From NCBI GenBank assembly GCA_903970475.1, contig CAJCIQ010000126.1:1-36999 (forward strand): 36,999 nucleotides of DNA, given 5' to 3'. This document shows positions 1 to 8,163 of the stretch, one piece after another. The position numbers were made by a program, and so were the translations under genes. The notes below the pieces were generated by a model that did no database searches, was not told the DNA's origin, and worked only from the letters and a program-made list of their open reading frames with translations. The stretch comes from Beijerinckiaceae bacterium (GTDB lineage: Bacteria; Bacteroidota; Bacteroidia; Chitinophagales; Chitinophagaceae). The stretch's first letter is position 1, and each line of letters begins with the position of its first letter.

Positions 1-2
1 AA

Positions 3-497
3 CTGGAAGCCATCAAAGCCAGACATCTGGACATAGGTATATTAAGGAATCCACCGGCCCATCCTTTGTTGGAATCCCTTTCGGTATGGAAAGAACCTTT
101 TTACCTGGTCTTACCGATGGGCCACCCCCTGACCAAAGCCAAGTTTAAAAGCCTGACCCAGGTTAGTGAAGAAAAGTTCATCCTTCCGCCTAAACATGAC
201 GGAGAGTTATACCATGAACACATCCTGGGTATTTGCGAAGAAGCAGGGGTGCACCCCTTAATCGCTCACGAGTCTACGCATGGGCACACCATCGTGAAAT
301 TGGTGCAAACGGGTCTGGGCATTTCGATATTGCCGGAGACGTTTCAAAAGCTCTATGCCCATAGCGTAAAATTTCTGCCCATCCCCCATACAGAGAGACA
401 GGCAGAATTGACAGCAGTATGGCTACGAGAGCACCATAATGCCACCTTAGAAAGATTATTGAGCATCGTAAGAGAGCATGCTTCTACCAAGGCTTGA
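3..497 (+). CDS. LysR-family transcriptional regulator, C-terminal part (5' end outside window)
   Basis: The reading frame is open from the window edge, so the gene begins upstream and only about 164 C-terminal residues are present. The first visible residues (LEAIKARHLDIGIL) match the start of the LysR effector-binding domain, where a basic/acidic turn precedes a beta strand ending in an Ile-Leu-Arg-type motif. Further on are the usual FYLVLPMGHPL strand (loss of binding if the effector is absent is typical for the family) and the segment VQTGLGISILPE, which is the conserved G-x-G-I-x-x-L-P motif of subdomain two. The DNA-binding winged helix would lie upstream and is not seen. The regulated gene cannot be named; LysR targets are often divergent neighbours on the unseen side. 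Family assignment is firm, the ligand unknown. Confidence 0.9.
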   Translation: MEAIKARHLDIGILRNPPAHPLLESLSVWKEPFYLVLPMGHPLTKAKFKSLTQVSEEKFILPPKHDGELYHEHILGICEEAGVHPLIAHESTHGHTIVKLVQTGLGISILPETFQKLYAHSVKFLPIPHTERQAELTAVWLREHHNATLERLLSIVREHASTKA

Positions 498-508
498 GTC
501 CAGCATAT

Positions 509-748
509 TCAAAGCCCTGAAGAATCCTCATAAAGATGCATCATATTGATAAAATTCACCGGCTCCGCTCTCTCCACTTCTCCTTTCAACCGGTTGTAAA
601 CTACTTCAACATAAAAGTCGTGGAGAGCAAAAATGCGTACGGCTATATGTTCGAAGGTTCTCTCAAATTCTAATTGTCCGTACTCCCGAAGTAACTGTAC
701 TCGGGTACGGAGGCTGAATTGGCAATATTCTCCTTTCGTTAGAATCAT
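509..748 (-). CDS. small conserved hypothetical protein (79 aa)
   Basis: This short protein starts with an ATG at 748 and ends 11 bases from the converging LysR gene. It has no signal peptide, membrane segment or known catalytic motif. It is rich in charged and aromatic residues (segment LHDFYVEVVYNR) and looks like one of the small cytosolic proteins that are common and unnamed in Chitinophagaceae; the pattern KGEYCQFSLR near the N-terminus followed by a helix and then a YVEV-type strand is familiar to me from such proteins, but I cannot give a function. It is preceded by a perfect 9-bp inverted repeat. It is the only long frame in this stretch, and its codon use resembles that of its neighbours, so I regard it as real. 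Confidence 0.65.
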   Translation of the reverse strand: MILTKGEYCQFSLRTRVQLLREYGQLEFERTFEHIAVRIFALHDFYVEVVYNRLKGEVERAEPVNFINMMHLYEDSSGL

Positions 749-760
749 AAGTATCCCCGA

Positions 761-781
761 TGTCGTCTTTTGAAGACGACA
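761..781. promoter_or_regulatory. perfect 21-bp palindrome upstream of the small hypothetical gene
   Basis: The arms TGTCGTCTT and AAGACGACA are perfect reverse complements around a 3-nt centre (TTG). The repeat lies 13 bases before the ATG at 748. No T-tract follows on either strand, so it does not look like an intrinsic terminator. It could be an operator for a dimeric regulator or a hairpin in the 5' leader. Confidence 0.5.
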
Positions 782-850
782 AAAACAAATAATGGACCAT
801 GGTAATAGTGTTTAGGTTATAACGGCGATGATTTTAATGGGGGTAGGCTG

Positions 851-3310
851 TTAATCGTTGCTTTGACGGGAAAAATGGGCTGTATTCTCCTTAAAGGTTG
901 CAAGCACCTCCATATTGAATGTATCCCTGCTGTGAATATACGCATATGCCTGAATCTGTTTCGCTCCAACCTTCTTTTTTTCTATAGGCGCCGCAAACCC
1001 CAGGCATACCCTTTCTTTTTGCAGTTCCTTGGCCCTCATGACCAATTGATACAACGCCTGCCTGTAGATCTTGAATTCGTTGTTGCGGGTATAATCCAGT
1101 CCAATAACCATAGGCGCATATACATTCCCGGCGTTGTAATTGAATACAACACAGACGGCCTGACCTGTGCCTCCGTGTTCTCTTTTCAGAGAAAGGGTTA
1201 ATACCTCCCACTTTGGGTTATCAAAGATCTCATCAAACCACTTGCGGGGAAGATCATAGGTATTGAGCTCCAGGCTATGGGATTTGACATTGAGGTAAAG
1301 TTGATACCAGTAGTCCATAATGCGTGCACCTGGATGAGTACTTACGACTTTTACGTCGAACCTGGATTCGTGTTTGCGTACATCCTCCCTGAAATGCTGG
1401 CGGGAACGGGCGCTAAGTGAATCATAATAACCATCCTTTCCTTCCCAACTCAGGTCCGTGACAATGCTCGTTTCCGGCATGCCGATGCGTACAAAACCAT
1501 TATCCACCATGAGGTCATCGATTTCCTTGTCAATGGAATGGAAATCCCTGATGACTACATTTCCAGACTTGTAGGCTTCCTGAAGGGCATAGGCCCGTTC
1601 TATGAATAACAACAACGCTTCTTTCCAAAGTGGTGACGTTTTGTCAATGAACAGGTGTTCTCCTTCTGTCAACAAGGAACCTACCGCGGTTACCTTAGTG
1701 GTCAGGTAATAAGGGTCTGTTTTCCGTAATCCTTCCACGTGTTTGGATACGGCCGCAGGAGAAAGCATATCGTCCTTCCACAAAGCTGTAGTTAGAAAAC
1801 CAGCAACCACCGGTTTACCCTGCATATCCTTTACCACCACATAGTCAAACACCCAGTTATCTTCGGGCAGGTCATTATTGGTAAAGGCGGTTTCCAGCGT
1901 TTTCATTCCATCCCAGTCAAAGCTACCCCTGTTAACCATCATGGAATCCCAAAGGTTTTTATTGACTTCGGTAATGGAAGCATAATGATGCAGCCTCAAA
2001 GACAGGCTTTGTCCAATTGCTGTTTGAACCGCCTGATCTATGGCAGCTTCTTCGGGTGCGGTCATCCGGAAGGCTTTGTAGATATCCTCGATGGTCATGC
2101 TTTCCTCCTTCATGGCTTTGGGTAGTTCTTCGGCCATGGCCGCAATGAAGGCTTCAATCTGCGTGAAGGTGTGCAGGCGGGTAATGGTAAAACGCAAACC
2201 GGATTGTTTCATGGGCACCACAGGGAATACCGCAATGTTGGTGTAAAATCCGGCATCCAACATCCGCCTTACCATGTTAAAGGCTAACTTGGGTAGGCTT
2301 ACTGCCACAAAAAACACACCGCCTTCTGGTTGGGAAGGGGTCGGAATTCCATACTTTTTAAGCATGAGGTTGGTAAACCGGATGCGATCATGTAATTCCT
2401 CCTGTAATGTATAAATTTCAGGCGTCAGGTGTATTTTAGCGCAAGCCAAGGCAGCACCTAAAACAGCCGGTTGCATGGGACCTGAGGACAGTAAGGGAGC
2501 GCCGCAATTGCGTACCCTTTGCATACTATCTGTATCAGGATAGACCATGACTGCACCGCCAGTAGCAAAGGCCTTTGCCAGAGAGGTGGCCATGATCAGT
2601 TTGGGATGCATAGGGCGGTTTTTAAGCACAAACCCCCTCCCATGCTTCCCATGAACGCTCATACCATGGGCATCGTCAATATAAGCGTGTAATTCCGGAT
2701 ACTTGTCCATGAGTGCATAAACGTCATCCACTGGACAGTTGTCCCCAAACATGGAATACACCCCATCGGCCATATACCAGATTTTTTTGAATTTGGAGCG
2801 CAGGGACTTTATTTTGTCCTCCAGTTGATCCATCCGGTTATGGCGAATCAAGTCGGTATATACGCCCCGGGCTTTCAAGGGTGATACGGAAGATTGTACG
2901 GAATTGTGTAACTGGTGGTCCATGATAATGGCATCCTCGTCCTGGACCAAGACAGGGAGGTTTGACAGGTGGCCTAAGGTGGTGGTGGGTACAATGACAA
3001 TGGGTTGTTCAAATATTTCCAGGAAAGCCTCTTCCAGATCCCTGTATAACTTCAGGGATACGTAGGCCCTGGATTCGGAAAATTGGGTTCCGTAACGATC
3101 GATGGCTTCTTTAGACCCTTGCTTAAGTCTTTCGTCAAATTCGAGTCCCAGGTAAGAACAACTGCCGAAATTGACCACTCGTTTGCCCCGTAGGTGAAGG
3201 TAGTTGCCGGTAAAAGCTTCTTCCTCATTGTATAGGTGTATAATGTCCTTTTGGAGGCCATAATTGACCATTTGGTTTATGGTCTCATAGAATGATACGC
3301 TCTTGCTCAT
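851..3310 (-). CDS. bifunctional alpha-oxoamine synthase (class I/II PLP enzyme) fused to a GNAT-type acyltransferase
   Basis: Residues 1-400 are a fold type I PLP enzyme of the alpha-oxoamine synthase family (8-amino-7-oxononanoate synthase, 2-amino-3-ketobutyrate CoA ligase, serine palmitoyltransferase). Visible family marks are DHQLHNS (131-137), the PLP-ring contact DDAHG (212-216) and the Schiff-base lysine in ATSLAKAF (K246). These enzymes condense an amino acid with an acyl thioester and lose CO2. Residues ~430-819 form a second, unrelated unit with acyl-CoA N-acyltransferase character (SARSRQHFREDVRKH; C-terminal VCLGFAAPIEKKKVGA). I take the ATG at 3310 as start because homology-like sequence begins there; an in-frame ATG at 3361 would add 17 residues without family character. 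The gene stands alone, divergent from the histidine kinase. A role in making and N-acylating a sphingoid- or sulfonolipid-like long-chain base is inference. The substrate is unknown. Confidence 0.8.
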   Translation of the reverse strand: MSKSVSFYETINQMVNYGLQKDIIHLYNEEEAFTGNYLHLRGKRVVNFGSCSYLGLEFDERLKQGSKEAIDRYGTQFSESRAYVSLKLYRDLEEAFLEIFEQPIVIVPTTTLGHLSNLPVLVQDEDAIIMDHQLHNSVQSSVSPLKARGVYTDLIRHNRMDQLEDKIKSLRSKFKKIWYMADGVYSMFGDNCPVDDVYALMDKYPELHAYIDDAHGMSVHGKHGRGFVLKNRPMHPKLIMATSLAKAFATGGAVMVYPDTDSMQRVRNCGAPLLSSGPMQPAVLGAALACAKIHLTPEIYTLQEELHDRIRFTNLMLKKYGIPTPSQPEGGVFFVAVSLPKLAFNMVRRMLDAGFYTNIAVFPVVPMKQSGLRFTITRLHTFTQIEAFIAAMAEELPKAMKEESMTIEDIYKAFRMTAPEEAAIDQAVQTAIGQSLSLRLHHYASITEVNKNLWDSMMVNRGSFDWDGMKTLETAFTNNDLPEDNWVFDYVVVKDMQGKPVVAGFLTTALWKDDMLSPAAVSKHVEGLRKTDPYYLTTKVTAVGSLLTEGEHLFIDKTSPLWKEALLLFIERAYALQEAYKSGNVVIRDFHSIDKEIDDLMVDNGFVRIGMPETSIVTDLSWEGKDGYYDSLSARSRQHFREDVRKHESRFDVKVVSTHPGARIMDYWYQLYLNVKSHSLELNTYDLPRKWFDEIFDNPKWEVLTLSLKREHGGTGQAVCVVFNYNAGNVYAPMVIGLDYTRNNEFKIYRQALYQLVMRAKELQKERVCLGFAAPIEKKKVGAKQIQAYAYIHSRDTFNMEVLATFKENTAHFSRQSND

Positions 3311-3446
3311 AGATAAGGGATTTAGAGCGTACAGTTTAGTCCAATAAAAGACGTAAGACAACGTATAAAAGACTGATTTTTATAAGGTTGTTCTAGTAAT
3401 TTCTTGTACGTATTTAGACGGATATTCAGGCAGTTGGCAAAACATT

Positions 3447-3454
3447 TAACTTTA
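3447..3454 (+). promoter_or_regulatory. candidate -7 element (TAACTTTA) for the histidine kinase operon
   Basis: TAACTTTA fits TAnnTTTR of Bacteroidota promoters and lies 19 bases before the TTG start codon at 3474, giving a leader of about 13 nt. No TTG is seen at the usual spacing for a -33 element, so support is partial. Confidence 0.4.
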
Positions 3455-3473
3455 TGTCTAAAGCCCCTGACGA

Positions 3474-4628
3474 TTGGATAAGCGCATATATAAAATCAAC
3501 AAACTCCTTACCGATTATTCGCTGGGCAGGTTTGACGGGAGGTTGGAGCTCTCCGAAAACCTGGACGATATAGACGCCTTTATCAATGGGGTCAACATGT
3601 TGGGTGAGGAATTAAAGGACACCACGATTAGTCGGGACTACTTCTTTAATATCCTCAACTCTGTTTCCGATATGGTGTTTGTTTGTGACCGCCATGGAAG
3701 AATTGAGGAGATCAACCAGGCCGGCTGCACCCAACTGGAGTGCGTCAAAGACGCCATTATCGGAAGCCACCTGGATGACTTACAAGACCAGGCCCAGCCT
3801 AGCTTGTGGCAGTCCCTGTACCTACCCCTCAAATCCGGTAAAGAGTCCGTCCTGCTGGATAATATGTTGTTTACCCATACCGGAAAACGGATTCCTGTCC
3901 ATATGTATGCGTGCTATCTCACCAATGATCAAAAGAAGAAAAGCGCTATCTTGGTAACGGCTAAAGACATTACCCTGCAAATCGAATCGGAAAACATGTT
4001 GCTGAGGGCCATCATCGATACCCAGGAAAAAGAAAGACAAAGATTGGCTCAGGACCTCCACGATAGCCTGGGCCAGCAGATTTCAGCCATCAAATTTTAC
4101 ATCAGCGCCACCGCTGATACCATAGAAGACCAAAATAATAAGGAGATATTGGTTAAATCCAACGAAGCTTTGGTGAAGGTACTTGCGGATATGCGCAATA
4201 TTTGTTTTAACTTAATGCCGAAAACCCTGGAGGAATTCGGATTGCTTAAGGCCATAGATGAATTGTGCAACCAACCAGCTTATGCAGGAAAGATCAGCTT
4301 TCATATTGCCAGTAGCCCACAGTTCCCCGCTCTTAAACAATACATCGAAATTGACATATTCAGGGTAGTACAGGAGTTCGTTAACAACGCATTACAGCAT
4401 GGGGGCGCTACCAGGATCTGGATGAAATTTCATCACTTCAAAAGCCATGTGCGTATTGTGCTCAAAGATAATGGGAAAGGATTCCACTATTCCGAGGAAC
4501 GTGTTTTTCCGGGAAGGGGATTGCAAAACGCACAGTCCCGGATAAAGTCTCATAATGGAGAGTTGAAAATAAAGAGTATACCCGGAAACGGGACAGAATA
4601 CCAGCTGGCGATACCGATCATACACTAA
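3474..4628 (+). CDS. PAS-domain sensor histidine kinase, NarL-partner (HisKA_3) type
   Basis: This cytosolic kinase of 384 residues has an N-terminal helical linker (1-50), a PAS sensory domain (~53-170), a HisKA_3 dimerisation domain with the phospho-acceptor His196 in DLHDSLGQQ, and a HATPase domain (~285-384) with N box EFVNNALQH (301-309) and G1 box DNGKGF (332-337). No membrane segment is visible, so the signal is probably internal. The start is unusual: an in-frame TGA lies at 3468, the first possible start is TTG at 3474, and the next Met is residue 42, after conserved sequence. An ATG at 3454 is in another frame. The NarL-type response regulator follows after 24 bases and is the evident partner. 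HisKA_3 kinases autophosphorylate and hand the phosphate to such LuxR-type regulators. Confidence 0.92.
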   Translation: MDKRIYKINKLLTDYSLGRFDGRLELSENLDDIDAFINGVNMLGEELKDTTISRDYFFNILNSVSDMVFVCDRHGRIEEINQAGCTQLECVKDAIIGSHLDDLQDQAQPSLWQSLYLPLKSGKESVLLDNMLFTHTGKRIPVHMYACYLTNDQKKKSAILVTAKDITLQIESENMLLRAIIDTQEKERQRLAQDLHDSLGQQISAIKFYISATADTIEDQNNKEILVKSNEALVKVLADMRNICFNLMPKTLEEFGLLKAIDELCNQPAYAGKISFHIASSPQFPALKQYIEIDIFRVVQEFVNNALQHGGATRIWMKFHHFKSHVRIVLKDNGKGFHYSEERVFPGRGLQNAQSRIKSHNGELKIKSIPGNGTEYQLAIPIIH

Positions 4629-4652
4629 CCAATTAATACCTTTAGGACTCCT

Positions 4653-5327
4653 ATGAGCTCAGACAAAGAAAACCCTATTCACCTGATCCATTTATTGATC
4701 GTGGATGATCATCAAATGGTCCGGGACGGAATCAAAGTCATGTTGCAATCAAAAAAGGACGTACTTCAGTTTGTGATCGATGAAGCAGAAAACGGAGAGG
4801 AAGCGATCAAAAGAGTTTCCAAGAAAAGCTACGATGTTATTCTGATGGACTACCGTATGCCCGATATGAGTGGGGCAGAAACGACAGAAAACATTCTCCG
4901 TACGCAACCCAAAATAAAGATACTTGCGCTTTCCAATTACGATGAATTACCCTATGTAGAACGGATGCTTGCTGCCGGCGCCAAAGGCTACGTATTGAAA
5001 AATATAGAGCCGACCCAACTCCTGATCGCTATTAAGACCATCCTGGAAGGCAATACCTATTATTCCAATGAAGTCTCTACCAAATTACTGGATTCACAAG
5101 GGAAGAAGGCTGTTAACCATATCCTGGAGAAGCATGGACTAACCAAAAGGGAGTTGGAAGTGCTCCGGATGATAGCCCAGGAATTTACCAATGAGGAAAT
5201 TGCCGAGAAATTATTTGTAGGTAAAAGGACGGTGGATACCCACCGTCAAAACCTACTCAATAAATTGCACGCACGAAATACCGTCGGCCTGATCAAGGCA
5301 GCCTATAAGCTGGAATTGGTCAAATAG
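4653..5327 (+). CDS. NarL/FixJ-family response regulator with LuxR-type DNA-binding domain
   Basis: The 224-residue protein has a receiver domain (~12-130) with the acidic pair in VDDH (18-19), the phospho-acceptor Asp66 in VILMDYRMP and the conserved Lys116 in YVLKN, followed by a LuxR-type helix-turn-helix (~155-220) containing LTKRELEVLRMIAQ and the recognition helix in KRTVDTHRQNLLNKL. It starts 24 bases after the stop of the upstream PAS histidine kinase, so the two form an operon and an obvious phosphorelay pair. Target genes cannot be read from the sequence; the divergent oxoamine synthase fusion is a reasonable candidate only by position. Confidence 0.95.
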   Translation: MSSDKENPIHLIHLLIVDDHQMVRDGIKVMLQSKKDVLQFVIDEAENGEEAIKRVSKKSYDVILMDYRMPDMSGAETTENILRTQPKIKILALSNYDELPYVERMLAAGAKGYVLKNIEPTQLLIAIKTILEGNTYYSNEVSTKLLDSQGKKAVNHILEKHGLTKRELEVLRMIAQEFTNEEIAEKLFVGKRTVDTHRQNLLNKLHARNTVGLIKAAYKLELVK

Positions 5328-5359
5328 GGGCGCGAGTCGTTTTGGGCTGCCATCCCCGG

Positions 5360-6979
5360 TCAGATCCGCTTTTGGCGTCCAGGGGATTTTAACGCACCTA
5401 TAGGACTTTGGTCATTGGCGCCTTTTGCAGTGCTTGCATCCTTATAATGCTGGACCTTTTGCTGGAATTCCTTTCGGAAATTGTCCGAAGGGCCTTTGAA
5501 CAGGATGATATAGCTCCCAACTTCACGGGCGAATGGATTCGTTACACTGTCCATCAGTTGTGCCGACTGAAACTCATGAATAAAGGGATGTTCCATTTCC
5601 TGATGATCATCTGTGACCAATATAAAAGCATCTATTTTATCCAATCGGGCGATTGAATCCGGAATCCAATATAAAAAGGTGGCCTCGGTGCTATATATCT
5701 CGGGAAGCCCGGCACCAGGACCATAATAGCTTAGGGAAGCCGCTTGCCCGTAATTATCGGCAAAGATCATGGTGTGGGCTCTTTCGGAACTATCCAAAGA
5801 TTGATAAACTTTAGCTGTTTTAGCGGTCATTTCCTTCCAGCCCTGCATATCCGAAAAATCCTGCGGCAAGGGATGGTCTTGTAGATCCTCCCAATGCAAA
5901 GCCCCTACCTTTTTGGCTGTTCCAGTACGAGCATAATAATTCGCCAGTGACTGGGGAGGTAGTATGGGCAAATCGATAGGTATTGCGGCGTATCCTATCA
6001 GCAGGGCATTTATAACCAGTACAAAGCGCCATATCCTGCTATAACCCTTCCTTGTGCCCTTTTCGATAGCATAGGCCCCAAATGCAAACAGCACAGGATA
6101 TGCCCCCATGGAGTAATAGCTCTTCGCATGCGCCAAAACCAAAAGTCCTAAAGTAATCACGTAAGCCCAGGCTATGAATCTGTATGACTTTCCTTCCTTG
6201 TAAAACGCTATCCAGATCAGCCCGGCAATCCATACCGCAGCCGCACATATATTATACATGAGCTGGTCGATTAAAAAGTCCTTCTGGCTTACGTACTGTA
6301 GCTGCGTTCTTTCCAATTCCCGCATATGAAATATCACTGGAAAACCATTGAGCCATTGCCAGATGAAATTGGGCAAAAAGATCAGCAGACCAAGGACCAG
6401 TGCAACATAGAAATGACGGTTGGTCAGTACCTTCCTGTCCCAGGCAAGTACCAGGCCCAACATTAATCCTATGGCATAAAAAGAAACGGAGTACTTGCTC
6501 ATCATCCCCAGTCCAAAACTGACGCCCGCCTGGTATAAAAACCGGGTTGCGCTGGTTTGCTGATAACGAATAAGCCCATATGCCATCCCAGTCCAAAAAA
6601 ATATCTCCAGGAAATTGGGTTGAAACAGGAAATTCATGCGTAAATAGACCCCGAAAATAAAGGGGAGCCAGGCTAGCAGTAACGCAAATCCCCTGCCGCC
6701 CAAAGAGAGGATTATTTTGCCCGTCAACAGAAAGGTCAGCGCTCCAAAAAGGGAGGGCCAGAATTTTATCCAAAACACTCCTCCTCCAAAAACATGGGTT
6801 AACCAGGCAAATATGCTGAGTAAAGGAGGTACTTCCATGTACCCCCAAGCCATATGCCTACCTTCGGCCAGATACAGAAACTCATCCCTATGGGGTTCGT
6901 AAACCCCGTTTTGAAGAAAAAAAGGAAGAATTAACTTTACAAGTGCAAGAAAATAAAGCAAATAGCTGGCTTTGCGCAT
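5360..6979 (-). CDS. integral membrane glycosyltransferase, family 39 (PMT/ArnT-like)
   Basis: The 539-residue protein opens with a hydrophobic helix and then the loop motif EPHRDEFLYLAEG, the acidic Asp-Glu site typical of polyprenol-phosphate-dependent GT39/GT83 enzymes, followed by MEVPPL. About ten further hydrophobic helices run to residue ~345 (for example FGALTFLLTGKIIL, FYAIGLMLGLVLAW, ALVLGLLIFLPNFIWQWL). The last ~190 residues are a soluble, probably periplasmic, domain. Such enzymes move a sugar from a lipid-phosphate carrier to lipid, glycan or protein on the outer face of the inner membrane; the acceptor here is unknown. The gene converges on the response regulator with 32 bases between the stops, and its start at 6979 is divergent from the Asp-box protein. 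Confidence 0.85.
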   Translation of the reverse strand: MRKASYLLYFLALVKLILPFFLQNGVYEPHRDEFLYLAEGRHMAWGYMEVPPLLSIFAWLTHVFGGGVFWIKFWPSLFGALTFLLTGKIILSLGGRGFALLLAWLPFIFGVYLRMNFLFQPNFLEIFFWTGMAYGLIRYQQTSATRFLYQAGVSFGLGMMSKYSVSFYAIGLMLGLVLAWDRKVLTNRHFYVALVLGLLIFLPNFIWQWLNGFPVIFHMRELERTQLQYVSQKDFLIDQLMYNICAAAVWIAGLIWIAFYKEGKSYRFIAWAYVITLGLLVLAHAKSYYSMGAYPVLFAFGAYAIEKGTRKGYSRIWRFVLVINALLIGYAAIPIDLPILPPQSLANYYARTGTAKKVGALHWEDLQDHPLPQDFSDMQGWKEMTAKTAKVYQSLDSSERAHTMIFADNYGQAASLSYYGPGAGLPEIYSTEATFLYWIPDSIARLDKIDAFILVTDDHQEMEHPFIHEFQSAQLMDSVTNPFAREVGSYIILFKGPSDNFRKEFQQKVQHYKDASTAKGANDQSPIGALKSPGRQKRI

Positions 6980-7062
6980 GGAATGGGGTAATTTCCTGGA
7001 AGATATAAAGAGACTCCCGCAAACAAATATTTTTTGCAGGGAAATTTATTATCATTGGACGT

Positions 7063-8106
7063 ATGAGACAATTTTGCCTGGCACTGGGCCTGATTATTTT
7101 AGTGAGCAACTTTTCGAGGGCTCAAACCCTCCAAATCCTGGACAGCCACCCCCCTACCAGCATACGGGGATTATCGGCAGTCATATTGCATGATAAAAAA
7201 GGACCACTACCTCCCGTCATCTGGGCTTCAGGAAGTGGGGGCGCCATTGGCCGTTCCATTGACGGAGGCCTTCATTGGAACTGGATAAAGATACCCGGTT
7301 ATGAAAAAAGAGATTTCAGGGACATACACGCCATCGATACTTCAAAGGCGGTCATCATGGGTGTGGATACACCCGCCGTCATCTTGCGTACCATAGATGG
7401 TGGCCATTCCTGGGACCTGACTTTTAATGACCCAAGTCCAGGTATGTTTCTGGATGCAATGGATTTTTCCGCCAAGGCCAAACCATTTGGCTATGTCGTC
7501 GGGGATCCTGTCCCTACACCCACAGGCGCCCGGTTCTACTTGGCCATGACCGAGGATGAAGGACTTCACTGGACACCCCTCTCTGCTTCATTCAGGCCTT
7601 TGGCCAATAGTGGAGAAGGTTGTTTTGCCTCCAGTGGCACCAATATTAAATTAATCCTGGACTCTCCCCATGCCTATGCCTTTGTGAGTGGGGGTCCTAT
7701 AAGCCGTGTGTTCTATGATCAGGACGCGCAAAAATTACCCTTGCTCCAGGGTGCTGTCAGTACGGGAGCCAATAGTATAGCCACGCATCAGTACAATTGG
7801 ATCATCGTTGGAGGAGACTTTGCCCATGATACGGTCAGCTCCGGCAATTGCATTTATTCCTCGGATGCAGGTCAACATTGGTCCGTACCGCATACCCCAC
7901 CCCATGGCTATCGCAGTTGTGTGCTCCACTTATGGGGCCAAACCTGGATCTGTTGTGGGACAAGTGGGATAGATGTATCTGAAGACAATGGAGACCATTG
8001 GACACAGATATCCAAAGAAAGCTTTCACGTGGCCACTTATCCGGGGACAGGCAAAACGGTTTGGTTGGCTGGTGCAAAAGGTAGGGTTGCTTCCCTGCAA
8101 TGGTAG
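7063..8106 (+). CDS. secreted Asp-box beta-propeller protein (Ycf48/BNR-like)
   Basis: A signal peptide covers residues 1-20 (hydrophobic core LALGLIILV, then SRA-Q). The mature part carries five Asp-box motifs of the form S/T-x-D-x-G-x-x-W, at about residues 65-72, 110-117, 163-170, 266-273 and 306-313. Asp-boxes mark hairpins between blades of beta-propellers, as in the Ycf48 and sialidase folds. No sialidase arginine triad or catalytic RIP motif is visible, so a hydrolase role is not supported. Annotation pipelines often call such proteins oxidoreductase or photosystem assembly-like, but neither function can be claimed here. The membrane acyltransferase begins 57 bases downstream on the same strand and may be co-transcribed. 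Confidence 0.75.
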   Translation: MRQFCLALGLIILVSNFSRAQTLQILDSHPPTSIRGLSAVILHDKKGPLPPVIWASGSGGAIGRSIDGGLHWNWIKIPGYEKRDFRDIHAIDTSKAVIMGVDTPAVILRTIDGGHSWDLTFNDPSPGMFLDAMDFSAKAKPFGYVVGDPVPTPTGARFYLAMTEDEGLHWTPLSASFRPLANSGEGCFASSGTNIKLILDSPHAYAFVSGGPISRVFYDQDAQKLPLLQGAVSTGANSIATHQYNWIIVGGDFAHDTVSSGNCIYSSDAGQHWSVPHTPPHGYRSCVLHLWGQTWICCGTSGIDVSEDNGDHWTQISKESFHVATYPGTGKTVWLAGAKGRVASLQW

Positions 8107-8163
8107 GCGCCTTGAGCGCTCTGGGTTAAACACTGGTTAGGCATTCACTTCAAACGATGACTT

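Noticed and set aside
3454-3570. ATG at 3454 as the start of the histidine kinase
   Set aside because: It is in a different frame and runs into a TAG before any kinase sequence.
6252-6848. 198-codon minus-strand frame with no stop
   Set aside because: It lies inside the glycosyltransferase gene on the same strand in another frame; the glycosyltransferase frame has membrane helices and family motifs, this one none.
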